From contig JAHYJR010000002.1 in the NCBI GenBank assembly GCA_019429005.1, forward strand, positions 1-64,000: a DNA stretch of 64,000 nucleotides, in the 5' to 3' direction. Origin of the DNA: Nanobdellati archaeon (GTDB taxonomy: Archaea > EX4484-52 > GLR71). Below are positions 52,778 through 61,295 of this stretch, in pieces. Under the pieces are notes generated by a model that saw nothing but the letters and a program-made list of their open reading frames with translations, was not told the origin of the DNA and searched no databases. Both the position numbers and the translations under genes were made by a program. The stretch's first letter is position 1; every line of letters starts with the position of its first letter.

Positions 52778-54097
52778 AGATTTTATGCGATAGGCGGATA
52801 TAATGAAGTCGGAAAAAATATGAGTGCTCTTGAAGTCGAAAATGAAGTAGTCATATTCGATATGGGTGTCCATATGGAAAAGTTAATTGAGCTTAATTCT
52901 GAAAAGCTCGATTATACACAGTTAAGTACTGAAAAACTTAAAGCACTTGGTGTTTTACCAAATGATACCATATTAAATGGTAAGAATGTTATTGCAATTG
53001 TAATTTCACACGGTCATCTAGATCATGTAAATGCTATACCAAAACTAGCTGAAAAATATAATTGTCCTATAATTGGAACACCATACACAATAAAGATTAT
53101 TGAAAACATTCTTAGAGATCATGGAAAAAAGAAACTTTTAGACAATCTTGTAGCTATAGAATATGGTGATTTGGCAGAAATCTCAAAAAAAATTCAAATT
53201 GAACTTGTCAGAACAACACACAGCATACCAGAACCATCTTTAATTGTAGTACACACAAAAGAAGGTATTGCAACAATTGCATATGATTATAAGCTTGATA
53301 ACACCCCTGTTTTTGGAGAAAAACCGGATTACAAAAGAATCAAAGAAATAGGAAAAGAAGGTGTAAAACTCCACCTCTCTGAATGTGTCCACGTTGCAGA
53401 TGAAACTAGAACACCATCTGAAGAAATTGCAAAACATCTTATGAAAGATTCAATTGACCGTGCATATGAAGGCAACACATCCGTTTTTGTAACAACGTTT
53501 GCATCTCATATTGCAAGATTAACTGGTATTATTGAAGCAAATCAAAATCGTAGAAAAATCGTATTTCTTGGAAGGTCCCTTGATAATTACACAAGACCTG
53601 CTAAAGAATTAAACCTTATTGATTTATCTGATATTACAATTGAAGGACGACCTAAAGGTGTAACTAAAGTTTTAAGTGATGTTGAAAAAAATCCGACACA
53701 ATATCTTGTAGTATGTACAGGTAATCAAGGTGAACCTAATTCGGTTTTATCAAGAATATCAAATAAACAATACACTTTCAATTTCAGAAAAGAAGATCAA
53801 GTAATTTTCTCTTCAACTGTAATACCAAGTCCACTCAATAGAGCTAGTAGATATACACTTGAACGTAATCTTAAATCTCAAGGCGTGAGAATCATTAAAG
53901 ATGTACATGTCTCAGGTCATGCTATGCGTGAAGATCATAGAGACCTTATACGAATGCTTAACCCAACACATATTATACCATGCCACGGTGAAACAGAACG
54001 TCTTGCAAACTTTGCAAGTCTTGCTGAAGAAGAAGGTTATGTTTTAGGTAGTACTGTGCATATATTAACAAACGGACGATATATTGATCTGAAATAA
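52775..54097 (+). CDS. Archaeal RNase J (metallo-beta-lactamase/beta-CASP ribonuclease)
   Basis: About 440 residues from the proposed AUU start. The N-terminal strand reads RFYAIGGYNEVGKNMSALEV, conserved in the family; starting at ATG 52820 would delete it. SHGHLDHVNAI is motif 2 (HxHxDH); HSIPEPSLIV, YDYKLDNTP, beta-CASP motifs (FATHIA-like FASHIARL) and VSGHAMREDHRDL with IIPCHGET complete the active site. The enzyme is a 5'-3' exonuclease (with endonuclease activity in some members) in RNA decay. A stop-overlapping hairpin follows. Confidence 0.92.
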   Translation: MRFYAIGGYNEVGKNMSALEVENEVVIFDMGVHMEKLIELNSEKLDYTQLSTEKLKALGVLPNDTILNGKNVIAIVISHGHLDHVNAIPKLAEKYNCPIIGTPYTIKIIENILRDHGKKKLLDNLVAIEYGDLAEISKKIQIELVRTTHSIPEPSLIVVHTKEGIATIAYDYKLDNTPVFGEKPDYKRIKEIGKEGVKLHLSECVHVADETRTPSEEIAKHLMKDSIDRAYEGNTSVFVTTFASHIARLTGIIEANQNRRKIVFLGRSLDNYTRPAKELNLIDLSDITIEGRPKGVTKVLSDVEKNPTQYLVVCTGNQGEPNSVLSRISNKQYTFNFRKEDQVIFSSTVIPSPLNRASRYTLERNLKSQGVRIIKDVHVSGHAMREDHRDLIRMLNPTHIIPCHGETERLANFASLAEEEGYVLGSTVHILTNGRYIDLK

Positions 54098-54111
54098 TTA
54101 ATTTATTTCAG
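54089..54111 (+). terminator. Hairpin spanning the RNase J stop codon
   Basis: A perfect 9-bp stem CTGAAATAA/TTATTTCAG with a 5-nt loop overlaps the stop codon and is followed by several T runs. Confidence 0.8.
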
Positions 54112-54168
54112 AACTTTTTCATTTTTTTTCTTTTTAACCTTTTTATAGAATAATAACCAAATAAATAT

Positions 54169-54498
54169 ATGTTTGGTATACCAATTGAATCTTTTTTAAT
54201 TGCAATAGTTCTAATTATTTCAGCTATACCTCTATATTTTTCAATCAAATTATTAGGTGGACAAGCATCGTTTCTAAAAGTTATTCTAGTGAATCTTGCT
54301 GCGGGTTTAATACTATCAGTCTTTGAATTGATTTTAGGTGTCGGTGGTATTTTAGGATTTGTAATATTAATTTTTATATATAAAGAAATGTTTGATATGA
54401 CTTACATTGGTGCATTCCTAGCTTGGTTATTACAATTTATAATTGCATTAATACTAATTTTAATTTTTATTGTAATTGGAATTAGTGTAATTATATAG
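54169..54498 (+). CDS. Small polytopic membrane protein
   Basis: 109 residues, about four helices covering nearly the whole chain, with short loops. A central GGQASFLKV and FIYKEMFDMTY loop break the hydrophobic runs. It resembles small archaeal membrane proteins of unknown function. GltX follows after 34 bp on the same strand. Confidence 0.6.
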   Translation: MFGIPIESFLIAIVLIISAIPLYFSIKLLGGQASFLKVILVNLAAGLILSVFELILGVGGILGFVILIFIYKEMFDMTYIGAFLAWLLQFIIALILILIFIVIGISVII

Positions 54499-54532
54499 AT
54501 ACTTTTTAATACTTGTTTTTAGAAATAATATT

Positions 54533-56206
54533 ATGTCTAAATCGATCGAACAATTCATAAAAGAACAAGCATTGCTTAATGCAATTGAATATTCTGGAAA
54601 AGCGAACCCTAAAGCACTAATAAGTCGTGTAATCGGAGAATATCAAGAATACAAATCAAAAATGAAAGAACTTATACCTCTAATTGAAAAAATTGTATCT
54701 GAAATCAATTCAATGTCTTCTAATGAACAAGCAAATGAAATCGAAAAATTAGGTGTTAAACTTAAAAAAAAACCAATAAAAAAAGACCTTTCAGATTTAC
54801 CTGATGCAATAGATGGTAAAGTTATAATGAGATTTGCTCCAAATCCAAATGGTTCATTATCGTTAGGACATGCAAGACAATTGATACTTAATTGGCTTTA
54901 TTCTAAAAGATATAATGGTAAATTTGTATTACGTCTTGATGATACTGATGCAAAAATAAAAACACCAATAAAAGAAGCATATAAATGGATTGAAGATGAT
55001 GCTAAATGGCTTGGCATAATACCTGATGTTATTGTTAAAGCTTCAGATAGATTTGATATCTATTATGATTATGCAAAAAAATTAATTGAAATGGATAAAG
55101 CGTATGTCTGTACTTGTGAAGCTGAAGAATTCAGAAAATTAAAAGCATCAGCTATAGCCTGTAAGTGTCGTGTTTTATCTTCAAAAGAGAATCTTAACCG
55201 TTGGAACAATATGTTTACAACCTATAAAGAAGGTGATGCTGTACTTAGAATTAAAACAGACATAAAACATAAAAATCCAGCATTAAGAGATTGGCCTGCA
55301 TTTAGGATAATAGATAACCCAAAACACCCCTACCTTAATGTAAAAGTATGGCCACTTTATGATTTCGCATCATCTATTGATGATCATCTTTTAGGTATTA
55401 CACACATCATCCGTGGTATTGATTTTGTTGTAACTGAACAAAAACAAGGGTACTTATATAAATATTTTAATTGGATATATCCAAAAAATCTAGTTACAGG
55501 AAAATTATTGGTTTCAGGTGTTAAAAGTACAACAGAATCACGAAGATTAATAGCTGAAGGTGTATTTACTGGTTGGAATGACCTTAGACTTGGCAATTTA
55601 AAATCACTTCAAAGACGAGGATTTTGTCCTCAAGCAATTATAGATTTTATAAAAGCTATTGGAACAACTAAAGGCGATGTTAATATCTCGCTTGAAAACC
55701 TTTATGCTGTAAACAAAAAATACATTGATCCTGTCTCTGATAGATACTTTTTTGTTGCAAATCCAATCAAAATGGAAATTAAAGGTATAGATAAATATAC
55801 AGCTGAACTTGTCAAGCATCCTGATAATAACTCACGTGGCACTCGTAAGATTAAAATGAATGGTCCTGTTTTAGTATCAACTGATGACATTGAACTGTTT
55901 AAAAGCGGAAAAAAGATTAGACTAAAAGGACTTTTCAACATAATAATCAAATCAGTATCAAAAGATCTAATTATTGCGGAATTTGTTTCACAAGAAATAG
56001 ACAAAACAATACCGATAATACATTGGGTGCCTAATAAAGATAATATTGAAGCAGAAGTTATTATGCCTGATATGATATCAATCAAAGGAAATCTTGAGAA
56101 TAATTGTAAAAATCTAAAAACTGGCACAATGATTCAACTTGAAAGATTTGGTTTTGCTAATCTTGAAAATAAAAAACCGTTTAGGTTCATATATACGCAT
56201 AAATGA
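54533..56206 (+). CDS. gltX: Glutamyl-tRNA synthetase, archaeal type
   Basis: 557 residues with the N-terminal extension typical of archaeal/eukaryotic GluRS. MRFAPNPNGSLSLGHARQ holds the HIGH motif; LRLDDTDA follows. WPLYDFASSIDDHLLGITH is an archaeal-type active-site element, and the KMSKS loop is VSGVKSTTESRR. The C-terminal domain is the beta-barrel of GlnRS/archaeal GluRS. Archaeal enzymes of this type also charge tRNA-Gln with Glu; Gln-tRNA amidotransferase is not in the window. The last codons overlap the next gene by 4 nt if that begins at 56203. Confidence 0.94.
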   Translation: MSKSIEQFIKEQALLNAIEYSGKANPKALISRVIGEYQEYKSKMKELIPLIEKIVSEINSMSSNEQANEIEKLGVKLKKKPIKKDLSDLPDAIDGKVIMRFAPNPNGSLSLGHARQLILNWLYSKRYNGKFVLRLDDTDAKIKTPIKEAYKWIEDDAKWLGIIPDVIVKASDRFDIYYDYAKKLIEMDKAYVCTCEAEEFRKLKASAIACKCRVLSSKENLNRWNNMFTTYKEGDAVLRIKTDIKHKNPALRDWPAFRIIDNPKHPYLNVKVWPLYDFASSIDDHLLGITHIIRGIDFVVTEQKQGYLYKYFNWIYPKNLVTGKLLVSGVKSTTESRRLIAEGVFTGWNDLRLGNLKSLQRRGFCPQAIIDFIKAIGTTKGDVNISLENLYAVNKKYIDPVSDRYFFVANPIKMEIKGIDKYTAELVKHPDNNSRGTRKIKMNGPVLVSTDDIELFKSGKKIRLKGLFNIIIKSVSKDLIIAEFVSQEIDKTIPIIHWVPNKDNIEAEVIMPDMISIKGNLENNCKNLKTGTMIQLERFGFANLENKKPFRFIYTHK

Positions 56207-56211
56207 TTTTA

Positions 56212-56652
56212 ATGAAACAGATATTATTTTTGGCTCTACTATTATTTGTATCTTTTATAAATATTGATACAGCCTTTGCTGCATCTGCATCATTTGATGA
56301 GTATTACTTCAATCCATCTACTGATGAATGCATCAATCATTGGCGAGGTAATGATTATACAAAATTTCCTATACCAGATAATTTCTACTTCTCAGGATAT
56401 AATGACCCAAATTGCACACAACTAGAATTCAATCTTAAAGAATATAATACATGTATATCTCTTAACGGCGAGTATATATTGAAATATAACTTTTATTACA
56501 AATGTTTCATATATGAAACAAAAACAATTGATATTGAAACAGACAAATTAAAAAAGAATATTGGTTCTTATCTACTTAAAGGCGTATCATTTTTATTTTT
56601 TATCCTTATTGTAAGCATATTTATTGACAGAGTTAATAAACATTTTATATGA
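56212..56652 (+). CDS. Exported Cys-containing protein with C-terminal anchor
   Basis: About 146 residues. A signal peptide (MKQILFLALLLFVSFINIDTAFA) and a C-terminal membrane helix (YLLKGVSFLFFILIVSIFI) bracket an outside domain with six cysteines in pairs (ECINHW, NCTQ, TCISL, KCFIYE), probably disulphide bonded. ATG 56203 overlaps the gltX stop; ATG 56212 starts the signal peptide directly. Function unknown. Confidence 0.6.
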   Translation: MKQILFLALLLFVSFINIDTAFAASASFDEYYFNPSTDECINHWRGNDYTKFPIPDNFYFSGYNDPNCTQLEFNLKEYNTCISLNGEYILKYNFYYKCFIYETKTIDIETDKLKKNIGSYLLKGVSFLFFILIVSIFIDRVNKHFI

Positions 56653-56664
56653 GCTGGGGGTTAA

Positions 56665-57130
56665 TCAATCAACCAAAAACCCAAACAATAATTGCCCATA
56701 ACTATACTTTGATTTTGGATTTATATCCTCAAGATAACCCACTTTCTTAAAACCTCTTTTTTTATAGAATTCAATAGCTTTATTACCATCATAATCTCCA
56801 GTTCCTACATGAATCATTGATATTTTTCATTTACACAATAATTAATAAGATGTTCTATCAACAAAGTTCCAAACCCTTGACCTTGATATTCAGATCTAAT
56901 TGCTAATTCTTCAATTATTACAGAACCTTGAAATGGTGTATCAAAAAGATGTTTCTCAAAATACAAATGCACTATATATTCAGTCTTATTTTCAAAAAAA
57001 AAATATTTTTTTGCTTAACACACATCTCAAAAAAATCATTATGCTTTGAAAATACTATTTTTGGAAATACGTCTTTAAAAGTTTTAATGTAATCAATTTT
57101 ATCAATTTTCTTAAAAAAACGTATTTTCAT
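56665..57130 (-). pseudogene. GNAT acetyltransferase with two frameshifts
   Basis: ATG 57130 starts MKIRFFKKIDKIDYIKTF. The frame fails near a run of ten A (56994-57003); the next frame reads VIIEELAIRSEYQGQGFGTLLIEHL, the acetyl-CoA-binding Q-G-x-G-x-G/L motif of GNATs. A second loss, again fixed by one extra A (near 56817), leads to GTGDYDGNKAIEFYKKRGF, the family's C-terminal signature, ending TGA 56665-56667. Repairing both gives about 155 residues. Confidence 0.8.
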
Positions 57131-57230
57131 ACTAATTATTAAATTAAATATTATAAATAAATCAAAATAATCTATCTAAATAATAATAAAACCAATAAAA
57201 CTATAAAAATTTACTATTAAACATACACAT

Positions 57231-57707
57231 ATGGGTCAATTAGGTCAATTTATTATGGATAAATCGGGAATAAGAACATTTGAAGTTTCAGACAAATCTT
57301 TACAGAAACATCTTTTAGAAGCAAAAACAAATTCAAACGCCTTTAGAGTATATCGTATAATTAAAGATAATGATTCTGATTATAAAATAGTGAAAGATCT
57401 TTGTAATCCTGTTGAATTTAAATACAAAATTGAAGAATTTGATGGTTACCCTGTAGAATTTCTCACATATGAACCTAGACCAATGAAACATCCAAGGATA
57501 CGAACATTTAAGGATACTTATCTTGAACTTGATATTATTGACAAAATTATTATACCTTCAAAAAGGATAATTGGACGCTCTTTTGGTCAAGATGCAATTC
57601 AACCTTTCTATTATATAGGTACTGAAGAAACTTTCATTTATGAACTGGATTATGAGGTTGAATATCTCATATATAGATATGATATAATTAAAAGACACAT
57701 TTCATAA
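57231..57707 (+). CDS. Hypothetical protein
   Basis: 158 residues, soluble. The N-terminal 12 residues (MGQLGQFIMDKS) and repeated aromatic/charged strands (VEYLIYRYDIIK, TFIYELDYEVEYLIY) suggest a beta-rich fold. PRPMKHPRIRTFKDTYLELD is the most distinctive stretch. No family recognised; it stands alone between a broken GNAT and an ASCH gene. Confidence 0.55.
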   Translation: MGQLGQFIMDKSGIRTFEVSDKSLQKHLLEAKTNSNAFRVYRIIKDNDSDYKIVKDLCNPVEFKYKIEEFDGYPVEFLTYEPRPMKHPRIRTFKDTYLELDIIDKIIIPSKRIIGRSFGQDAIQPFYYIGTEETFIYELDYEVEYLIYRYDIIKRHIS

Positions 57708-57753
57708 ATAATTTTTTTTTTAATAATAATACATATTATAAAAATAAGACAAA

Positions 57754-58140
57754 TTACACTTTAACATTAAAAAAACCAAGCTGACCTTTCTGATCTATCG
57801 GTTTATCAAATACCTGCACATTCTTAAGGACAAAACCATATATAGGTGTTTTAACAAAATGTTCAGAAAGATGTCTATATTTATCGTCCAAAAAAGAATC
57901 CGCAGAAGCATACATAATTACATCTTTTAATACTGCAGAGCCTAAAATCGCACCAATCTTAAACGTTTTAATATCAAGATTAAACTGTTTAGCATATTGC
58001 TTATCAATTGTTTTTGATGCATGGATTAAGAACCGTCCTCGAAATTTTGTGTTCCATGTCCGCAATTCAATCGTTTTTTTACAAGATAATATCAGTTCAA
58101 CCCATGGTTGTCGTATAGAAAGTGCTTTCATTTGAATCAT
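57754..58140 (-). CDS. ASCH-domain protein
   Basis: 128 residues. The ASCH signature is clear: MKALSIRQPWVELILSCKKTIELRTW then RGRFLIHASK, followed by GAILGSAVLKDV and the closing YGFVLKNVQVF and GQLGFF. ASCH domains are PUA-like beta barrels thought to bind RNA or nucleotides; some are N4-acetylcytidine amidohydrolases. Start is ATG 58140 or the ATG at 58131 (MKAL). Confidence 0.88.
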   Translation of the reverse strand: MIQMKALSIRQPWVELILSCKKTIELRTWNTKFRGRFLIHASKTIDKQYAKQFNLDIKTFKIGAILGSAVLKDVIMYASADSFLDDKYRHLSEHFVKTPIYGFVLKNVQVFDKPIDQKGQLGFFNVKV

Positions 58141-58193
58141 ATATATTTTGTTTAAAGGATTTATTAATTAAAGAATATAATAAAATAAAAAAA

Positions 58194-58599
58194 TTAAATA
58201 CAATATTCCAAAAAAACACATTTTTTATCTGTTCCAATCTCTTTAAAGCCCATTGATTTCCATACTGTTAAAGCAATAATATTATTAGAATATACATTTG
58301 TTTTAATTATCTTAACATTATTTGTGTTGAACCAATTAAGAACCATATTAAATAAGACTTTAACTATACCTTTATTTCGATATTCCAAAATGATAAAAGT
58401 ACTCGATAAGATTCCAACATCATTTTTAATATAAGATTCACAAAAACCAACTGGTTTATTATCTTCATAAGCGATAAGATAAAGTGTATTATTATCAGAT
58501 ATTGCTTTTTTAATATTTTGTTTATATTTTTTTATTGTTTCATCATTTTTATCAAAAAGTTAGATCTTGACGAATAAAATACATATTGTTTCCAACCAT
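58194..58599 (-). pseudogene. RimI-like GNAT acetyltransferase with a disrupted N-terminus
   Basis: The frame ending at 58194 encodes KPVGFCESYIK, EYRNKGIVKVLFNMVLNWF (CoA loop, weak Q/R-x-x-G-x-G/A) and VYSNNIIALTVWKSMGFKEIG, the GNAT C-terminus. It is open upstream only to TAA next to LFDKND. Across that point, ATG 58599 starts MVGNNMYFIRQDLTF in another frame, so a frameshift at a TTTTT run is likely. The internal ATG at 58388 would give only the last half. Probably dead, second GNAT pseudogene in 2 kb. Confidence 0.65.
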
Positions 58600-58794
58600 A
58601 AAATTTTAAAGGTATTTAAACATAACGTAATAAGCATAATATTGTTTAAAATTAATATATAATTAATTAAAAACACATATTATTTTGTTATTTATAAATA
58701 GTAACTTTTATATAGTTATCTATATCAAATATTAAAACGATTATTAATTAAATAATAAACATATCAAATTAAAACGATTAAAAAGGTACTTTAA

Positions 58795-59097
58795 ATGGAA
58801 AATAAAAATATATACGATATTCAGGAAGACGTATTTATACCGTTTTTTGATTATCTAGATCAATTACAAGATATACAAATAATTCAAAATGATTATATAA
58901 CATGGAGTAATCTTAGAGAATCATTATATCAAGCACATTTAAACAAAAAATGGGATTTAGACCTAAAAAAGAAAGATGATATTTTAAAACAAAGAGATAT
59001 TAAATCATGTCGAGACATGTTTACATATTTTAATAATATTGATAAACCAGCAACATATAGCGAAATGTTCGATCATCTTGATAATCTTTTAAATTAA
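58795..59097 (+). CDS. Small helical protein, unknown
   Basis: 100 residues, soluble, helical and Asp/Lys/Gln-rich (VFIPFFDYLDQLQDIQIIQND). No metal or catalytic motif. The 5' region is AT-rich with ATTTAAA-like boxes. It precedes the coiled-coil gene by about 170 bp on the same strand. No family recognised. Confidence 0.55.
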   Translation: MENKNIYDIQEDVFIPFFDYLDQLQDIQIIQNDYITWSNLRESLYQAHLNKKWDLDLKKKDDILKQRDIKSCRDMFTYFNNIDKPATYSEMFDHLDNLLN

Positions 59098-59269
59098 TTA
59101 ATCAAATAAAAATAATATAATATTATATTTATCGTATTTATAATTATTTTTTAAAATTTCTAAATATAAATCTTCTTAACAAGACTTTTATTTATATTAT
59201 CATAATTTTAGTTATATCAATAATTAGAACATATATACAGTTCAAAAATATAACAGGATAATGGATAAT

Positions 59270-60580
59270 ATGAAACGTTTTTTTGAAAAACTCTTTGGTA
59301 AAAGAGAACCTATTGAAAAAGAATCACATAAACAAGTTAAAGTTAATCTTAATTTAAATAATATCCTAAAATTTATTGAAGATGAAACCTCTGAATTTTC
59401 AAATAAAATTAATGATTCAATAAAGACATCTTTTGATCAAATTAAGACTCTTTTAGATGAATTAGAAATCAATTTAGATATTCTAGAAAAAGCTAAATCT
59501 GAAAAAGATGTTGATGATCGGCCAAAAATGTTTGCGTTAGACCATAGAATTGCTTTTATAAAAAGAGTACAGAGTTTTAAAAATACAATTAAACTTCCCG
59601 AAAGTGAAAATACTCAAAAAGTTTTTGAATTTAATAATCTCCTAATTGATGAATTAAACAATCTAATCAAAGACACAGCAAAAAACATATATTTTACAAA
59701 AATCTTGTTTTCAGAAGAAATTTCGGGTGTAGCGAGTACTTTGAAAAAAATAAGTGGTTCTATAGACCAATCCAAAAAATATTTAGATGAAAACCGAGAT
59801 AAAATTAAATTAATTATAGATATTAAAAAAAACATAACAGATATGGATAATCAAATTAATATTAAGCAAACTGAAAATGATAATTTAAAACAACACAAAT
59901 TAAATCTTATTAAACTAGAAGATGAAGAAAAAAAGATACATCATGATTTAACACAATTAGATAAAAGCGGAGAATTGACTGATTTAAAGCAAAAACAAGC
60001 AAAATTAGACACTCTCAAAAAGGATATTGATGAATCAAAAACATATATCTTACAAATGTTTTCCCCTATTATGAAAGCTTTGAAGAAATTTGAAAGATAC
60101 ACCACAGGACTCACAAAAGATGAAATACAAATCTTAGATACCTATATTGAACATCCATCTGAGGGTCTGCTTATTGATACACATTTAAAAACACTTGATA
60201 AGATTCTTGAAAATATTGAAAGTTTAATTAATACAGATCAAATTCAATTAAAAGACAAACTAAAAGAAAAAGCGATTACACAAATTGAAAAATTTAAAAA
60301 ACATTCTGAACTGGAATATTTTAAAACCAAATCTAAAACAACACAAGAAACGATTAAAACTCTTGAAAATGAAATAAAAACAAATAAAACAAGTCATAAA
60401 ATTGAATCAATAAGAACAAAATTCCAAGATATAAAAAACAAAATCAAAGACGAAAAACAAGATATAGATAAACTTGAAGAGTATTTAAAAACACTTAATA
60501 ATGACATTTCTGAGAAGATAAAAGAGTTAGAATCAGACCTTAAAGACATTTCAGATAAAACTGTAACAATTAAATTTTAA
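59270..60580 (+). CDS. Long coiled-coil protein, unknown
   Basis: About 436 residues from ATG 59270 (ATG 59261 is equivalent). The short start MKRFFEKLFGKREP could be an amphipathic membrane-association helix. From about residue 170 to the end it is mostly heptad coiled coil (IDIKKNITDMDNQINIKQTE, LEEYLKTLNNDISEKIKELE). There is a hinge-like non-coil region near 250-300. The charge pattern is Lys/Glu/Asp-rich. It resembles archaeal filament-like or SMC-arm-like coils without any ATPase. Function unknown. Confidence 0.7.
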   Translation: MKRFFEKLFGKREPIEKESHKQVKVNLNLNNILKFIEDETSEFSNKINDSIKTSFDQIKTLLDELEINLDILEKAKSEKDVDDRPKMFALDHRIAFIKRVQSFKNTIKLPESENTQKVFEFNNLLIDELNNLIKDTAKNIYFTKILFSEEISGVASTLKKISGSIDQSKKYLDENRDKIKLIIDIKKNITDMDNQINIKQTENDNLKQHKLNLIKLEDEEKKIHHDLTQLDKSGELTDLKQKQAKLDTLKKDIDESKTYILQMFSPIMKALKKFERYTTGLTKDEIQILDTYIEHPSEGLLIDTHLKTLDKILENIESLINTDQIQLKDKLKEKAITQIEKFKKHSELEYFKTKSKTTQETIKTLENEIKTNKTSHKIESIRTKFQDIKNKIKDEKQDIDKLEEYLKTLNNDISEKIKELESDLKDISDKTVTIKF

Positions 60581-60583
60581 AAA

Positions 60584-61231
60584 TTATATAGAATTTATTA
60601 ACTCATTCTCTATTGATTTAACATACGATATAAATACATTTGTAAATGGTCCAGAAGAAACCTGTCCTTTAGATTCTCGTTTAACAAGGCCATAATTAGA
60701 TAAATCATTCAAATGGACATTAACAGACATTTTTGTAAGACCTGTCTCACCCATTATATCTTTAACATTTGTTGACAATATAGTTATAATATAATTATAA
60801 TTAATATCCTTTGTACCTATACGAATTAAGTCCAAGGCAAACTGATTAAGATTACTATCATATACGTCATAACAAAAAGGATTCAAATATTTATCGAGAC
60901 TTTTGTTTTTTATCTCAGATTTTAAAGAGTCGAAAGAGGCCATAAATACATCTGTAAATGGTCCAGAAGAAACCGGTCCTTTAGATTCTCGTTTAACAAG
61001 GCCATAATTACCCAAATCATTCAAACGAATATTAACAGGCATTTTTGTAAGACCTGTAATATTCATTATATTATCAATTTTAGTTGGTAAGTTAGTTATA
61101 ATAGAATAATTAATTTCTTTTGTACCCATACGAATTAAATCTAAGGTTAACTCATTAAAAGCAGCACATAATACTTCAGATTCATCATACACATAATTAA
61201 ACTTTTGAGAATTACAATCATCTATAAACAT
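60584..61231 (-). CDS. Tandemly duplicated wHTH-like regulator
   Basis: 215 residues built from two copies (about 104 each) of one unit: L-x-LIR-x-GTK-(E/D)-INY, then IMxxTGLTKM-x-VN-x-x-LNDL-x-NYGLVKRESKG-x-VSSGPFT-x-VF. The unit is a winged helix in which GLTKM-VNVHLNDL would be the recognition helix. DNA of the two copies is nearly identical over about 65 bp (60632-60697 and 60944-61010), so the duplication is recent or maintained by conversion. Its stop is 3 bp from the convergent coiled-coil gene. Confidence 0.75.
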   Translation of the reverse strand: MFIDDCNSQKFNYVYDESEVLCAAFNELTLDLIRMGTKEINYSIITNLPTKIDNIMNITGLTKMPVNIRLNDLGNYGLVKRESKGPVSSGPFTDVFMASFDSLKSEIKNKSLDKYLNPFCYDVYDSNLNQFALDLIRIGTKDINYNYIITILSTNVKDIMGETGLTKMSVNVHLNDLSNYGLVKRESKGQVSSGPFTNVFISYVKSIENELINSI

Positions 61232-61295
61232 GTTTTTTATACACCCATTACTAATGATTTTAAAAAAATTTAAAAAATATAGATTAAGTAAAAAC

